Positions 32,660 through 42,489 of a stretch of 64,000 nt of DNA are shown piece after piece (position 1 is the first letter of the stretch; each line of letters opens with the position of its first letter). Position numbers and translations under genes: made by a program. The notes under the pieces were generated by a model. The model searched no databases. It was not told the DNA's origin and saw only the letters and a list, made by a program, of their open reading frames with translations. This DNA comes from Strongylocentrotus droebachiensis (lineage: Eukaryota > Echinodermata > Echinoidea > Camarodonta > Strongylocentrotidae), in contig JAVYIG010000117.1 of NCBI GenBank assembly GCA_035222895.1, positions 124,001-188,000 of the forward strand, given 5' to 3'.

Positions 32660-32890
32660 TTTACAGAAATTTAGGGGGGGGGGTTACACACAACCCCCCC
32701 CCCCCCCCTGTGTACGCGTCTGGCTTTCACATATGTAATCCCAAAAACCACTACGGCATATAAATCAATTATACATAGTGGCCCGAACATATGAAATTCC
32801 CTGCCTTTGGATCAAATGAATATTCAGTCAGAGTTTGCATTCAAAGTAGCAGTGAAAAGAATGCTGTTTTTCAATATACTGTGTAATTAT
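32060..32890 (+). pseudogene. LINE RT relic split by an insertion
   Basis: VPQGSILGPLLF is readable at 32065-32100 and a PNIWNSLP-like tail at 32780-32870 (GPNIWNSLPLDQMN after one frame adjustment). The element at 32264-32722 interrupts the sequence between these two motifs. Confidence 0.72.
32264..32722. mobile_element. Non-autonomous TIR element (CAGTGGCGTACGCAGG), perfect 8-bp duplication
   Basis: The left end is CAGTGGCGTACGCAGG and the right end, inverted, is CAGACGCGTACACAGG. Both flanks read GCTTTCAC (32256-32263 and 32723-32730). The interior is long G, T, A and C homopolymers plus a shared family segment (AAATGTCAAAT, GGTCAGC..GGTCAACCAT) also seen at 38630 and 48570. Confidence 0.88.
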
Positions 32891-32900
32891 GAATGTTTAT

Positions 32901-33003
32901 GTAAATTGAATCAAAAGGGTTGTTTTACCTGTGACACTTTCGCCTACTCGTTGCTGCAGGCATCAGAAGACTGACGTTTTACCGCCACTAGATGGGGTAG
33001 TAC
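32901..33003 (-). mobile_element. Inverted terminal fragment of a Penelope-like element
   Basis: This is the reverse complement of 40800-40906, which forms the 3' end of the Penelope-like element. Shared words are TACCCCATCTAGTGGCG, GATGCCTGCAGCA and GTGTCACAGGTAAAA. Penelope elements often carry inverted truncated copies at their ends. This may be such a structure or an independent fragment. Confidence 0.75.
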
Positions 33004-33237
33004 GACAGTTCAAGCCAGTGCCATCGATTAGGATGTGTATAGATGGCTCAGTTTCAAACTACAATGCCTGATTGTTCGACATCGTCACCAGACACCGGAC
33101 GACATCGACTAATCAGGATCACACAAGACAAAGCGGGTCGTCAATGTCTCCAAATACAAGCTTTCGCCAACGGAAACATCACATAATCTGGGGCCTGTAC
33201 GGCGAGTAAAAAACAGACATTTGCTACGGGTGCCGCA

Positions 33238-34605
33238 TATAGCTCCGTTTAGTCTCATTTGATAACGCCCCCTATCGTCAGAGTCAGCAGCCTAAGATGT
33301 TAGCCTATGGACTTTTACCCAAAACAATCGTTACAAAATTCATTTTTTGTTTAAACGAAAAGCACATCCACCCCGACGTTCGTTGACACTAGCTCTTTTA
33401 TTGGAACCCTCATGTACATTTCCCATTGACTTTTGAAAGTTCACCCACCGTAATTTGAGTAAAATAGGTCGCAAGCTCGCCATTGCATATATAACGCATG
33501 TGTAACAAGTCGAACTTCGAACGCAATTTACCACGCGATTGTAAGATTATAGGTCAAGCACACGTAGGATAAGAGGCATGAATTATCAGAGATCGGTTCT
33601 GCTTGGTTCATTATGTCCACTTCAGCCAACCCCCCACCGTAATTTTCCATTAATTTTAGTATGGGCAAAAATTTGCTGAGGTAAGCAAAAACATGAATAT
33701 TCATGACACACCATGGACTATTCGATTATTAACTGAGGGTGCAATTGTGCGCCACATCAAACTCCCCTACTTTCAGTCAATTATTTCATTGTATTATGTA
33801 GTTTGGTAGATTTATTTTACTAACTGTTTAATTATCAGATATCAATGATAGTTTAAAGATCTGGAAAAGGTTCTTGTATTTTATATTTAGCTAAGCAATC
33901 TCACATACAAGTTCACTACCAAGTGTCGTATAATCCGCCGATTGCCGTCTGCTATACATGTATACGTCCAGCGAGCGAAAATGAGACAACCGGAGCAATA
34001 TATGGCTCCGTTTAGTCTCATTTCACAACGCCCCCTATCGTCAGAGCTTGGTCAGAGTCAGCAGCCTAACATGTTAGCCTATGGACGTTTTTTTTAAAAA
34101 TCGTTAAAAATTCATTTTTTGTTTAAACGAAAAGCACATCCACCCCGACGTACGTTAACACTAGCTCTTTCATTGGAGCCCTCAGGTCTCATTGACTTTT
34201 GAAAGTTCACCCACCGTAATTTTTCAAAATAGGTTGCAAGCTCGTCATTGCCTATAATACACATGTGAAACAAGTCTAACTTTGGACTCAGTTTCCCAAG
34301 CGATTTTAAGATTATAGGTCGAGCACACGATACATAAAGAGCATGAATTATCATAGATCATTTCTGCCTATTTCATTATGTCCATTTCATCCAACCCGGC
34401 CCCCACCGTAATTTTTCAATTTAGTAAAAGCAAACATTTAGCCGAGGTAAGCGAAAACATGAATATTCATGAACGGTCAGACAATACAGCCTTTTAGTAC
34501 GTAACGTATAATGAATGGGAATGGGCGATGATCCGTACAGGAGGTAGAGGTCAGTGGTTTGTGCTGGCAATGTTCACGCGAGCGAAAATGAGACAATCGG
34601 AGCAA
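33238..34605. repeat. Two tandem copies of a 600-760-bp unit
   Basis: The segment starting GGCTCCGTTTAGTCTCATTT or its variant, with AACGCCCCCTATCGTCAGAG, AAAAGCACATCCACCCCGAC and ACATGAATATTCATGA, occurs at 33238-33706 and 34000-34472. The phrase GAGCGAAAATGAGACAA follows each copy (33973 and 34577). There is no TG..CA boundary, primer-binding site or pol gene between them. Confidence 0.85.
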
Positions 34606-34679
34606 TATGTATTGGACATTTTTCACCAGGCGAATGGGCGCCGTGGTTCTGAGTTGGCTGCTCCCAGTTCTCCCGGCGT

Positions 34680-35100
34680 TTTCATCTGACCGTTAGACCG
34701 TAGAAAGCCCGTAAAGGGCGCGTGGGACACCGTACGGGCTCCGGACGGTGCCCGGACAGGCCCCTCACGATTCAATTCTCAATGGAGGCGCGGATGTCAG
34801 AAGGGAAAAATATGTTCAGTGCGCCGCATGGCACCCAGCCGGGCGCCTTGAGGACCCCGGCCAGGCCCCGTGCGCCATTGGGAGCACCTGTTCAATGGAC
34901 GGAACCCGTATGATTACCGGCCGGCACCCGGCCGGCAATCTTACGGGCGCCTTGCATTTTCACTCGACCTATTTTCACCGGGAACCTCCCGGGCGCCCCA
35001 TAATATGTGACCGCACATGCCGTAAAAATTAAAATCGAAAGGGTCCCTTACGGTCTAAAAATCCACGGCAAGCCGCCGGGTAGGGAAAGTCGTACGTGGC
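34680..35100. other. GC-rich block with a strong hairpin
   Basis: The composition shifts sharply to GC, with repeated words GGCGCC, CCGGGCGCC, ACGGGC and CGTAC. At 34905-34947 the arms CCCGTATGATTACCGGCCGG and its near-complement (two mismatches) form a roughly 20-bp stem with a tiny loop. It directly precedes the Penelope-like coding remnant and may be its 5' region (inference). Confidence 0.6.
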
Positions 35101-35136
35101 CTGGTGTTTATGTGACCTAGGCATAACGAGGATTTC

Positions 35137-35880
35137 GTGGTTGCATCAGAGCAAGTAGCTAGATGTCTCAACAATACTCAAGCAAACCAACTTCTCAATG
35201 ACATTGTTGGTGTTCTCAAGAACGCCAATCCTTATGAGTCCAACATCACCAGCCAGGAAAGGAAGGCACTCAAAGATCTGTCCAACAACAAGGATATTAC
35301 CATACTCTCCGCGGACAAAGGAGGGGCTAGTGTTCTGTTAGATACAGAAGATTACAAGTACAATGTTGGTTATATACTTAGTGACACAAAAACTTATGCA
35401 AAACTCAAATCCGATCCCACAGCTAGATAAAAAAGAAAACTGGTAACAATCCTCAAATCACTAAAGGAACATGGAAAATATCAGAGAAGCAGTATAACTA
35501 TCTCTATCCCACTGCAGAGAACTTTCCTCGATTATACTGTACTCCTAAAACCCACGAAGAAGGCTTACCATTACATCCCATTTTTTACTACATTGGCTCA
35601 TTAGGTTACAAGACATCAAGAGCTTTGGCAGATATCCTGGCTCTATTGGTCGGGAATTCGGACCGCCACGTCAACAATTCGAAAGAATTCGCTGAAGAAA
35701 TTACTGCTAATAGTCTGGAAAGCGAAGTACTGGTGTCATTCGACGTCTTCAGTCTCTTAATCAACACTCCCATCGAATAATCTCTCAACATCATAAGAGA
35801 ACGTCTTACCGAGGCTGGGAGATTGAAGGACAGGACCAATCTCTCGGTAGACGACATTGTGGAATTGTTGAACTTCATAC
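35137..35880 (+). pseudogene. PLE N-terminal / RT fragment
   Basis: The frame begins with a helical segment (ARCLNNTQANQLLNDIVG). It continues through ERKALKDLSNNKDITILSAD and KGGASVLLDTEDYKYNV, the hallmark ADKGG motif of Penelope RTs. After a frameshift near 35425 come LYCTPKTHEEGLP and SRALADILALLVG, with SFDVFSLLINTPIE further on. The first palm aspartate (SFDV) is present. Confidence 0.85.
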
Positions 35881-35888
35881 TCACCACC

Positions 35889-36058
35889 CAGGCGCGGATC
35901 CAGGAGGGGGGCCCTTAGGGGAGTGAGGACATTTTTTTTTTTGGAGGGGGCCTCGAAAATTTAAAAATTTGCACCCCCAAAAAAGGCTCAAAATCACATG
36001 TTTTTACACGTTTTTTTCCCCAGGGGGGGGGGGGCCGGGCCCCCTGGATCCGCCACTG
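35889..36058. mobile_element. 170-bp TIR element, perfect 8-bp duplication TCACCACC
   Basis: The ends CAGGCGCGGATCCAGG and inverted CAGTGGCGGATCCAGG lie between TCACCACC (35881-35888) and TCACCACC (36059-36066). The interior is G/T/A runs. It is inserted in the PLE reading frame (FILTT / TYF). Confidence 0.9.
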
Positions 36059-36066
36059 TCACCACC

Positions 36067-36280
36067 ACCTATTTCTAATTCGATGGTCAGATCTACCGCA
36101 AGAAGTTCGGAGCAGCGATGGGAAGCCCAGTCTCCACTCACAGACCCTGATGATCTAGAGACAGAAACCAACCACATCGAAGCATGCCTTAAAAGGTGTG
36201 GCTACCCGGATTAATGGGTCTTCAGAAGAACGGAATCAGCTATGAAACCCCGGCATGAAACACACAACCTCTGACCAGAA
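36067..36280 (+). pseudogene. PLE palm fragment (GAAMGSPVS)
   Basis: TTYF-stop-FDGQIYRKKFG then AAMGSPVS continues the frame of the upstream fragment once the 170-bp insertion and one duplication are removed. A deletion then joins GSPVS to THIE-like sequence (NHIEACLKRCGYPDW), dropping the FxDD box. Confidence 0.82.
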
Positions 36281-36944
36281 CCAACCCGCAGGCGCGGATC
36301 CAGGGGGGGGCCGAGCGTGCCTTGCCCCCCCCCCCCGCAAAAAAAAAAAAAAAAAAAAAAGGAGAGAGAGAGAGAGAAGGAAAAGAAGGGAAAGAGGAGA
36401 GAAAGGGAAAAAAAGAAAAGGAAGAAGAAAAGAAAAGAGGGAAGAAGGAGATCGGGGGGGGGAAGGACTTGAATCCCCCTCCCCCCCTAATAAAAAAATA
36501 AAAGAGAAGGAAGGAAAGGGAACGAAAAAAGATAAAGAGGAGATAAAGGGAAGGACAAAGAAGAAAAGAAAAGAAGGGGGATATCAGTTGCAATTTTCCC
36601 GCCGACAAGGTGTAGATCGGAGGGGCCACTGGCATACTGATAGGATAGGGGGGGGGGTTGGAGAAATAGAATTCAAACGTGGTTTATTTATAATTTCATA
36701 ACGGTGGTTAACAAATAATGCTGAAATGAGATAATTTTCCTCACTTCATGCGTTTGTTGGAAAATGACAAATTCCTAAATTTACAGCCAGGCAAGAAAAT
36801 GCTTCTTGAAATGCCTACATATCAGGGCCCGCGGAACGGCGGGGATCGGGATCCTCGAGCCCCTCCCCCCACACTTTCTTTGAAAAAGTATATCAAAGAG
36901 AAATATAAAGAAAGAGAGCGAGAAAGAAAAAGTAGTTAACTGCC

Positions 36945-37563
36945 AGTGTCACATTATAATGGGGTATCAAAATATGCTCATCTGACCATGATTAAAATTA
37001 ATGCCTAAAATCCTAAGGGCTCTGCCCCCTGGATTCCACCTAGTGCCCTAAGGCAGGCCCTTAGATGCTCATATGACGGTCATTTAATGCCTAAAACCCC
37101 TGATTTATGGTGGCTCTGCCCCCTGGACTCCACGCCAAATAGTGTCCTGCTAGTGTCACAAATAATAAGGTATCAAAAATGCTCATCTGACCGTAATTAA
37201 ACGCCTAAAACCCCTGAGCTTCTGGGGGATCTGCCCCCTGGCCCCAACCAAGAGCCCTTAGGCGGGCCCCCTCGATACTCATATGACCGTAATTGAGTGC
37301 CTAAAACCCTTGAGATTCCGGGGCTCCGCCCCCTGAACCCCAAGCCAAATTAGTGACCTGCCATTGTAACAATTAGGTATCAAAATAATGCTCATCTGAC
37401 CGTAATTAAATGCCTAAACTCCTGAACTTCCGGGGCTCTGCCCTCTGGACCCCGTCTAGGGCGCTAAGGCGGTCCCCTGAATGCTAATCTGACCGTAAAT
37501 TAAAACCTTAAACCCCTGAGCTTCCGGGGCGGACAAGGTATCAACATTATGTTCATCTGACAG
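36945..37563 (+). repeat. Tandem array of GCTCATCTGACCGTAATTAA units
   Basis: About five to six degenerate units of roughly 110-125 bp share GCTCATCTGACCGTAATTAA, TGCCTAAAACCCCTGAGC and GGGGCTCTGCCCCCTGGA. The GC-rich GGGGCTCTGCCCC core is itself palindromic. Similar wording appears near 63310. Confidence 0.8.
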
Positions 37564-37659
37564 CAGGCGCGTAGCCAGGGGGCGGTGGGGTGGTCACCCA
37601 ATAAACGCCGGCCAAAAAAGAGAGGAGTGTAAAGGAAGAGGACGTAGGAAGAAAAGGGA

Positions 37660-38480
37660 ACATATTTGAAATTCAGACAAGGATTAAGAGTCGAGAACGG
37701 TACAACGAATCGTCTTCTTTCTCTAATGAATTAATGAAACGTCAAAGCTTCCGCGCTACGCGCGGGGGGAGGGCAAGGGGAACTTAATTCAGACCGGTAC
37801 AACGAATCGTCTTCTTTCTATAATAATTTAATGAAACGTCGAAGCTTCCGCGCTTTGCGCGGAAGGGGGGGGGGTTGATTTAGACAAGGATTAAGAGTCG
37901 AGAACGGTACGACAAATCTTCCTCTTTCTCTAATGTTTTAATGAAAAGTAAAAGCTTCAGCGCTTCGCGCGGGTGGGGGAAACTAAATTATTTTCGAGAG
38001 CGGAACAACGTATCGTCTTCATTCTCTAAAAATTTAATGAAACGTCGAAGAGGGGGGAAAACTGAATTTAGACAAGGATTAAGAGTCGAGAACGGTACAA
38101 CGAATCGTCTTCTTTCCTTAATGATTTAATGAAACGTAAAAGCTTCCGCGCTTCGCGTGGGAGAGGGGAAACTGAATTTAGACAAGGATTAAAAGTCATA
38201 ACGGTACAACGAATCGTCTTATTTCGCTAATGATTTAATGAAACGTAAAAGCTGTATTCAGACGAGGATTATTTTCGAGAACGGTACAACGAATCGTCTT
38301 CTTTCTCTAATGACTTAATAAAACGTAAAAGCTTTCGAGCTTTGCGCGGGAGAGGGGGATGAATTAAGACGAGGATTAAGAGTAAAAAAAACTGTACAAC
38401 GAATCGTCTTCTTTTTCTAATGATTTAATGCAACGTAAAAGCTTCCGCGCTTCGCGCGAGAGGGGAAAAACTATTTTCAG
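37660..38480 (+). repeat. ~105-bp hairpin satellite, array 2
   Basis: Monomers contain AGACAAGGATTAAGAGTCGA, ACGGTACAACGAATCGTCTT, TTTAATGAAACGT and AGCTTCCGCGCTTCGCGCGG. The unit at about 37846 has a longer perfect stem, CTTCCGCGC and GCGCGGAAG around TTT. Confidence 0.9.
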
Positions 38481-38730
38481 ACGAGTAGGCACGTACGGAA
38501 GGGGGGGGGAGGGGGTTAGGGGGTTGACCCTCCCCCTTTGGTTTTTTATGTGTGTATTTTGGAGCAAACCCCCCCCCCCTTTTCTGTGATTTTTTTTGTT
38601 TTTAATTAAAAAAAAAAAAAAAAAAAATATGCCAATGGCTGACCTAAAAAAGGTGACCTCACCCCCCCCCCCCCAACGGAACAAAATGTCAAATTTTCAA
38701 ATTTCGAGACCAAAAAAAAAAGTGTCCTCT

Positions 38731-38776
<46 letters not shown>

Positions 38777-38879
38777 CTTATTTAGCGGCTGGCTGAGTCG
38801 TTACGATTTTTTTTCGGACCAAAAAAAAAAGTGGGCCCCCCCCCCCCCTAAGAAATCCTGGATCCGCGCCTGCCAACCC

Positions 38880-39189
38880 GTAACATTAGACGGAAAGACA
38901 TGGTTACCATCATGTGTCAAGGGAACATCAGAAGCTAGCTTCCAGAGGGTCCTCAAGAAGTACAACATTAGGGACTTTTAGATTCGCACGAAGACAATAG
39001 GTCTATGCTACGATCGACGTCCTGTTAAAGCACTGCCGTGAATGGAAGAACCACGTATCAGTCCACGCAAATCTAAAAGTCCCTATTGCCACCACGACAA
39101 CACCCTTCTCAAAAACTACGTGGTTCCTTAGTGCATCCCAAGGATGAGCGCACAATGAAAGACTCCTTGGGGGGTTCTGTACAACATCC
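38880..39189 (+). pseudogene. PLE post-RT fragment
   Basis: WLPSCVKGTSEASFQRVLKK followed by YNIR corresponds to the conserved PLE segment between the RT and the endonuclease. Several stops follow, with CHHDNTLLKNYVVP and GVLYNIPC readable in other frames. The last codons join across the 39198-40516 insertion to the endonuclease. Confidence 0.78.
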
Positions 39190-39197
39190 CATGTAAC

Positions 39198-40516
39198 CAG
39201 TGGCGTACGCAGGATTTTTTCAAGGGGGGGGGGGGTTAACAGATAAACTCTCATGGAAATGTCATATTGACAGCATTTGCCGAACAATCTCTCGCAACAT
39301 AGGGATTGTAAATAAGGTTAAGTTTTTTCTGCCAACCTCCTCCCTACTAATGCTTTACTCGACATTAATTTTGCCCTACTTAAATTATGGTATTATTGTT
39401 TGGGGTAATACATACGATTCTTATCTTCATAGACTACTACTTCTACAAAAAAAAAGCTATGCGTGTTATTTGTAACACTTCCTGGAGATCTCATACTGAC
39501 GTTTTATTTGTTGAAAATAATGTGTTGAAAATAAATGATTTGTATCGTTATAGCCTCGGTCAGTTTATGTACCAGTTAAATAGTAATACGCTACCATCGG
39601 CCTTCAATTTAATATTTATCAAAAATAAAACTATACACAAATACCCTACGCGTCAATCTGACGAATTTCATCTGCCATTAACTAGAACTTTACTTGCTAA
39701 ATCCATATTCACTTACGCAGGCCCGAAGCTATGGACCATTCTTGATGTTAGCATCAAGAATGCCCCCAGTTTAAATTCTTTTAAATTCAAATTAAAAAAA
39801 TATTTTTTGCGTAATTATCAAGCGTTAGCTCTCTCTCTTTAAATTTATTTAACTCAATAAAATACATTGGATATTTTGATTCATTTTATACTGGCCATCC
39901 ATATTCCAGTCGGCCCGTGTTGTGTTGTGTGTGTTATAGGTAAGAGCCCTGCCCTCTCTCGTTGTCTCCCTTCTTTCCCTGTCCCTTTCACTCCTTCTAT
40001 GTTATGTTTCATTGGTTTATGTATTTGTGCGTTCCTTTATTATTGATATACTATTTTTGCAACTATAAGTTATAGGGGGCTGCAATCTACAAGCCCAGCT
40101 TTTCAGCAGTCCCTTCCATGACCAGCCTGTTTTATATGCCTATTGTACACTGTGGACCAATTACAAATAATTATATTGTTAAGTTTCATTGTTTTACTAT
40201 GTACAATGCAATCCCATGTACTTCATTTATTTTGTTGGAAATGGAAATAAAACGAAATGAAACATTTTGAAATTGGCCAAAAAATATCGCAACGAATCAG
40301 CCAACCGTTGAATAATCGAGGGGGGGGGGGGGGGGGGGTAAGAGGTCATATTTTTAATTTTTTGGGGGGTCCCGAAATTTGTAAATTTGACCGATCGACA
40401 TTCCGTTCCGTAATAACACTCAAGAGGGGGGGTTAAAAAACATACACATAAAAGAAACTCAAGAGGGGGTTTAACCCCAAACCCCTCCCCCCCCCCCCCC
40501 CCTGCGTATGCGCCTG
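39198..40516. mobile_element. TIR element carrying a LINE, perfect 8-bp duplication CATGTAAC
   Basis: CAGTGGCGTACGCAGG and inverted CAGGCGCATACGCAGG are flanked by CATGTAAC at 39190-39197 and 40517-40524. Nearly 1 kb of the interior is a 5'-truncated LINE (39240-40262). The rest is the usual G/C-run sequence. Confidence 0.88.
39240..40262 (+). mobile_element. 5'-truncated LINE (CR1/L2-like) nested in the TIR element
   Basis: The coding part reads TDKLSWKCHIDSICRTIS, LILPYLNYGIIVWGNTYD and, after a frameshift in an A-run near 39450, VICNTSWRSHTDVLF, then AGPKLWTIL and a final LKKYFLRNYQ (stop about 39842). The 3' UTR (CAATCTACAAGCCCAGC, CCATGACCAGCCTG) ends in an AATAAAACGAAATGAAA tail. Upstream RT and endonuclease are absent. 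Confidence 0.85.
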
Positions 40517-40524
40517 CATGTAAC

Positions 40525-40920
40525 GATTGTAACGAAGTATACGTAAACATAGGAGAGACATGCAGAAAGTTTGGAGTAAGGAAGACCAAATACCAGCAAG
40601 AAGTCAGCCATTAGCGACCACGTAGCACAGCACAACCACACCATTAACTGGAAAAGGGGCAAAATCCTAACGAAAGATGACAACAAATTTAGCAGATGGA
40701 TCAGAGAGGCGTAACCAGAAGGAACGCGACCATGTCATGAACCGCTACATGGGCCAGTTTAACCTATCATCACTGTACATTCCCATTCTCTCGGACTGTC
40801 GTATTACCCCATCTAGTGGCGATAGAACGTCATTCTGATGATGCCTGCAGCAGCGAGTAGGCGAATGTGTCACAGGTAAAAACAACCTTTTTGATTCAAT
40901 TTATGGAATTACTACCAATC
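40525..40920 (+). pseudogene. PLE GIY-YIG endonuclease and 3' end
   Basis: CNDCNEVYVNIGETCRKFGV carries the GIY-YIG-like core with an extra residue between the Tyr and the IGET. HVAQHNHTINWKRG and FSRWIREA follow. A stop interrupts the frame at about 40712. The terminal sequence 40800-40906 has an inverted match at 32901-33003. Confidence 0.82.
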
Positions 40921-41009
40921 AGATGAACCTCTTCAAGGATGAATGTATATGCTTGCTTAATATTAGCAATGATGTGTGCAATCATCTGTAACTCCTTCCC
41001 ACTTCAACC

Positions 41010-41063
41010 CCACCCCCTCTCTCTCTCTCTCTCTCTCCCCCCCTCTCTCTCTCTATCTCTGCC

Positions 41064-41100
<37 letters not shown>

Positions 41101-41105
41101 TATTT
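41010..41105. repeat. (CT)n microsatellite, left side
   Basis: This CT-rich tract of the same composition as 42310-42480 flanks the LINE fragment between them. Ser/Leu frames are artefacts. Confidence 0.85.
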
Positions 41106-42329
41106 ATTTATTCCGTTTTATTTAAACAGGGTAGCCCCGTCAGTAATCACAGTACTGCTTTCTAGGGGGCCCTGTAAACAAATGCAACATATATAATACA
41201 AACTACTTGAACAATATCAAAATCATCGAAAACATCAATACATAGGAACATACACTGTATAACAGAAAATAGGTAAAGCCGTAGTAAGAATGATAAATTT
41301 CAATGCGCAATTTCAAATCGATACAAAAAATACTCTGATTATTATCAATGATCTGTTCAGATTTTAACAAAATATTATATTGAAAAATGTATGTAAATAT
41401 TCATGAAAGAAATAAAGAAAGAAAGGCAAATTAGTAGGAGACCAGCCTGTAGGTCCCGTGACCAATCTCTGGGAACAAAGGTTTGAAAGTGTTTTAGTGT
41501 TCCCTGATGAATACCGAACAATTTTGACTTGGGCTGCCCCCTTGAAAATCCCAGGCATTTTCGTGAGGGGCCAACAAAGGTCATACAGGGGTAGAAATAC
41601 AAATATATTCCAATCGTTTCGATATGCATATCAAATAACTCGTCTGGTCATGGGGATTCCAAAAATGTACAGTTTGTTATACATCCGACCTTAAATGAGG
41701 GCGCTATGGTCAAAAAGGTCAGTGCATTTTAGACTGGTGGTCAAATTCACCAACACAGTTAACATCGTCCGATTCTAATGATTTTAGTGTCTAATAATAT
41801 GTTTTCTGACATAACAAATTCAACTAAGCAACTTTTAAAATCAAAGGTGGTTTCCATAACCTTAAAATTTCCCCCAAACCCATGGATAAGAAGTTATTAA
41901 ATGTTTGTCATCAACACGGCAGCCATTTTGAATGTACATGGTCAAGGTAAGCACTTTTACTTCTGAAAGTCGTATAGTTGAATTTGCCATGTCAGAAAAC
42001 ACTCACAAACCTTTGTTCCTAGAGATTGGTCACGGGACCTACAGGCTGGTCTCCTACTAAATCTATCTTTAACATCGCTGCTTAAAATAGAGAGAACCAA
42101 AGGTATTCTTGGTCTGAGCATTTCGCACTGAGTGGGGTAGGTTATTCCATGCATGAAGAGCACCATCAGCTGTGAAGGCACGTTTCCCACATTCTGTTTT
42201 AATTCTTGGAATAATAACGCCCAAATGTTCAGTATTCCTTGTTGAGTATCTATGAGTATGAGCGGACAGGGTGAACATATATGATGGGGCACTATTATTC
42301 ATAATATCATATGCTTTCTCTCTCTTACT

Positions 42330-42330
<1 letters not shown>
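41106..42330 (-). mobile_element. LINE 3' fragment (minus), interrupted by a TA-flanked element
   Basis: On the minus strand, 42330-42069 encodes YMFTLSAHTHRYSTRNTE and ALHAWNNLPHSVRNAQTK, the ORF2 tail of a CR1/L2-like LINE. Its 3' end at about 41180-41106 reads CAGTACTGTGATTACTGACG, GGGGCTACCCTGTTTAAATA and an AATAAATAAATAA tail. The element at 41434-42057 lies within its 3' UTR. Confidence 0.78.
41434..42057. mobile_element. 624-bp TIR element with TA target duplication
   Basis: The 50-bp terminal arms begin GTAGGAGACCAGCCTGTAGG and continue CCCGTGACCAATCTCTGGGA. They are nearly perfect inverted copies. TA flanks both sides (41432-41433 and 42058-42059). The interior is non-coding. A TA duplication fits Tc1/mariner-like or related superfamilies. 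Confidence 0.8.
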
Positions 42331-42388
<58 letters not shown>

Positions 42389-42482
42389 TACCCCCTCTTT
42401 CTCTCTCTCTTTCTCTATCTCTGCCTCTCTCTTTCTCTTTCTTCCTCTCTCTCTCTCTTTCTCTCGTTCTCTCTCTCCCAAT
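42310..42482. repeat. (CT)n microsatellite, right side
   Basis: This CT-rich array contains the words CTATCTCTGCCTCTCTCTTT, also present at 41052-41075. That supports the two tracts having been one before the LINE inserted. Confidence 0.85.
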
Positions 42483-42489
42483 CAATCTT

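Larger units (their letters stand above)
36289..38872. mobile_element. 2.6-kb composite TIR element with satellites, perfect 8-bp duplication CCAACCCG
   Basis: The outer ends CAGGCGCGGATCCAGG and inverted CAGGCGCGGATCCAGG are flanked by CCAACCCG at 36281-36288 and 38873-38880. Inside are GGAGA-rich sequence, a nested CACTGGCATACTGATAGG start (36627), a 115-bp-type tandem array (36945-37563), another start CAGGCGCGTAGCCAGG (37564), a satellite array (37660-38480) and a homopolymer block (38485-38872). It is probably several nested elements inside one. There is no transposase. Confidence 0.75.
35137..40920 (+). mobile_element. Penelope-like element (PLE), dissected by three insertions
   Basis: The coding remnants lie in order: the N-terminal RT region at 35137-35880 (KDITILSADKGGASVLLD, then PRLYCTPKTHEEG), the palm at 36067-36270 (FDGQIYRKKFGAAMGSPVS, then RCGYPDWVF), the post-RT region at 38880-39190 (WLPSCVKGTSEASFQRVLKK) and the GIY-YIG endonuclease at 40525-40700 (IPCNDCNEVY, IGETCRKFGVR, DHVAQHNHTINW). 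They are separated by insertions at 35889-36058, 36289-38872 and 39198-40516, each with a perfect 8-bp duplication. The region between GSPVS and the next motif, including the catalytic FxDD, is deleted, and stops occur, so the element is inactive. Confidence 0.88.

Noticed and set aside
33238..34472. LTR retrotransposon with direct repeats
   Set aside because: There are no TG..CA termini, no primer-binding site or polypurine tract, and no gag-pol between the copies.
36240..36701. Lys/Glu/Arg-rich and Phe/Ser-rich open frames
   Set aside because: These are low-complexity GGAGA sequence inside the 36289-38872 insertion, with no recognisable protein.
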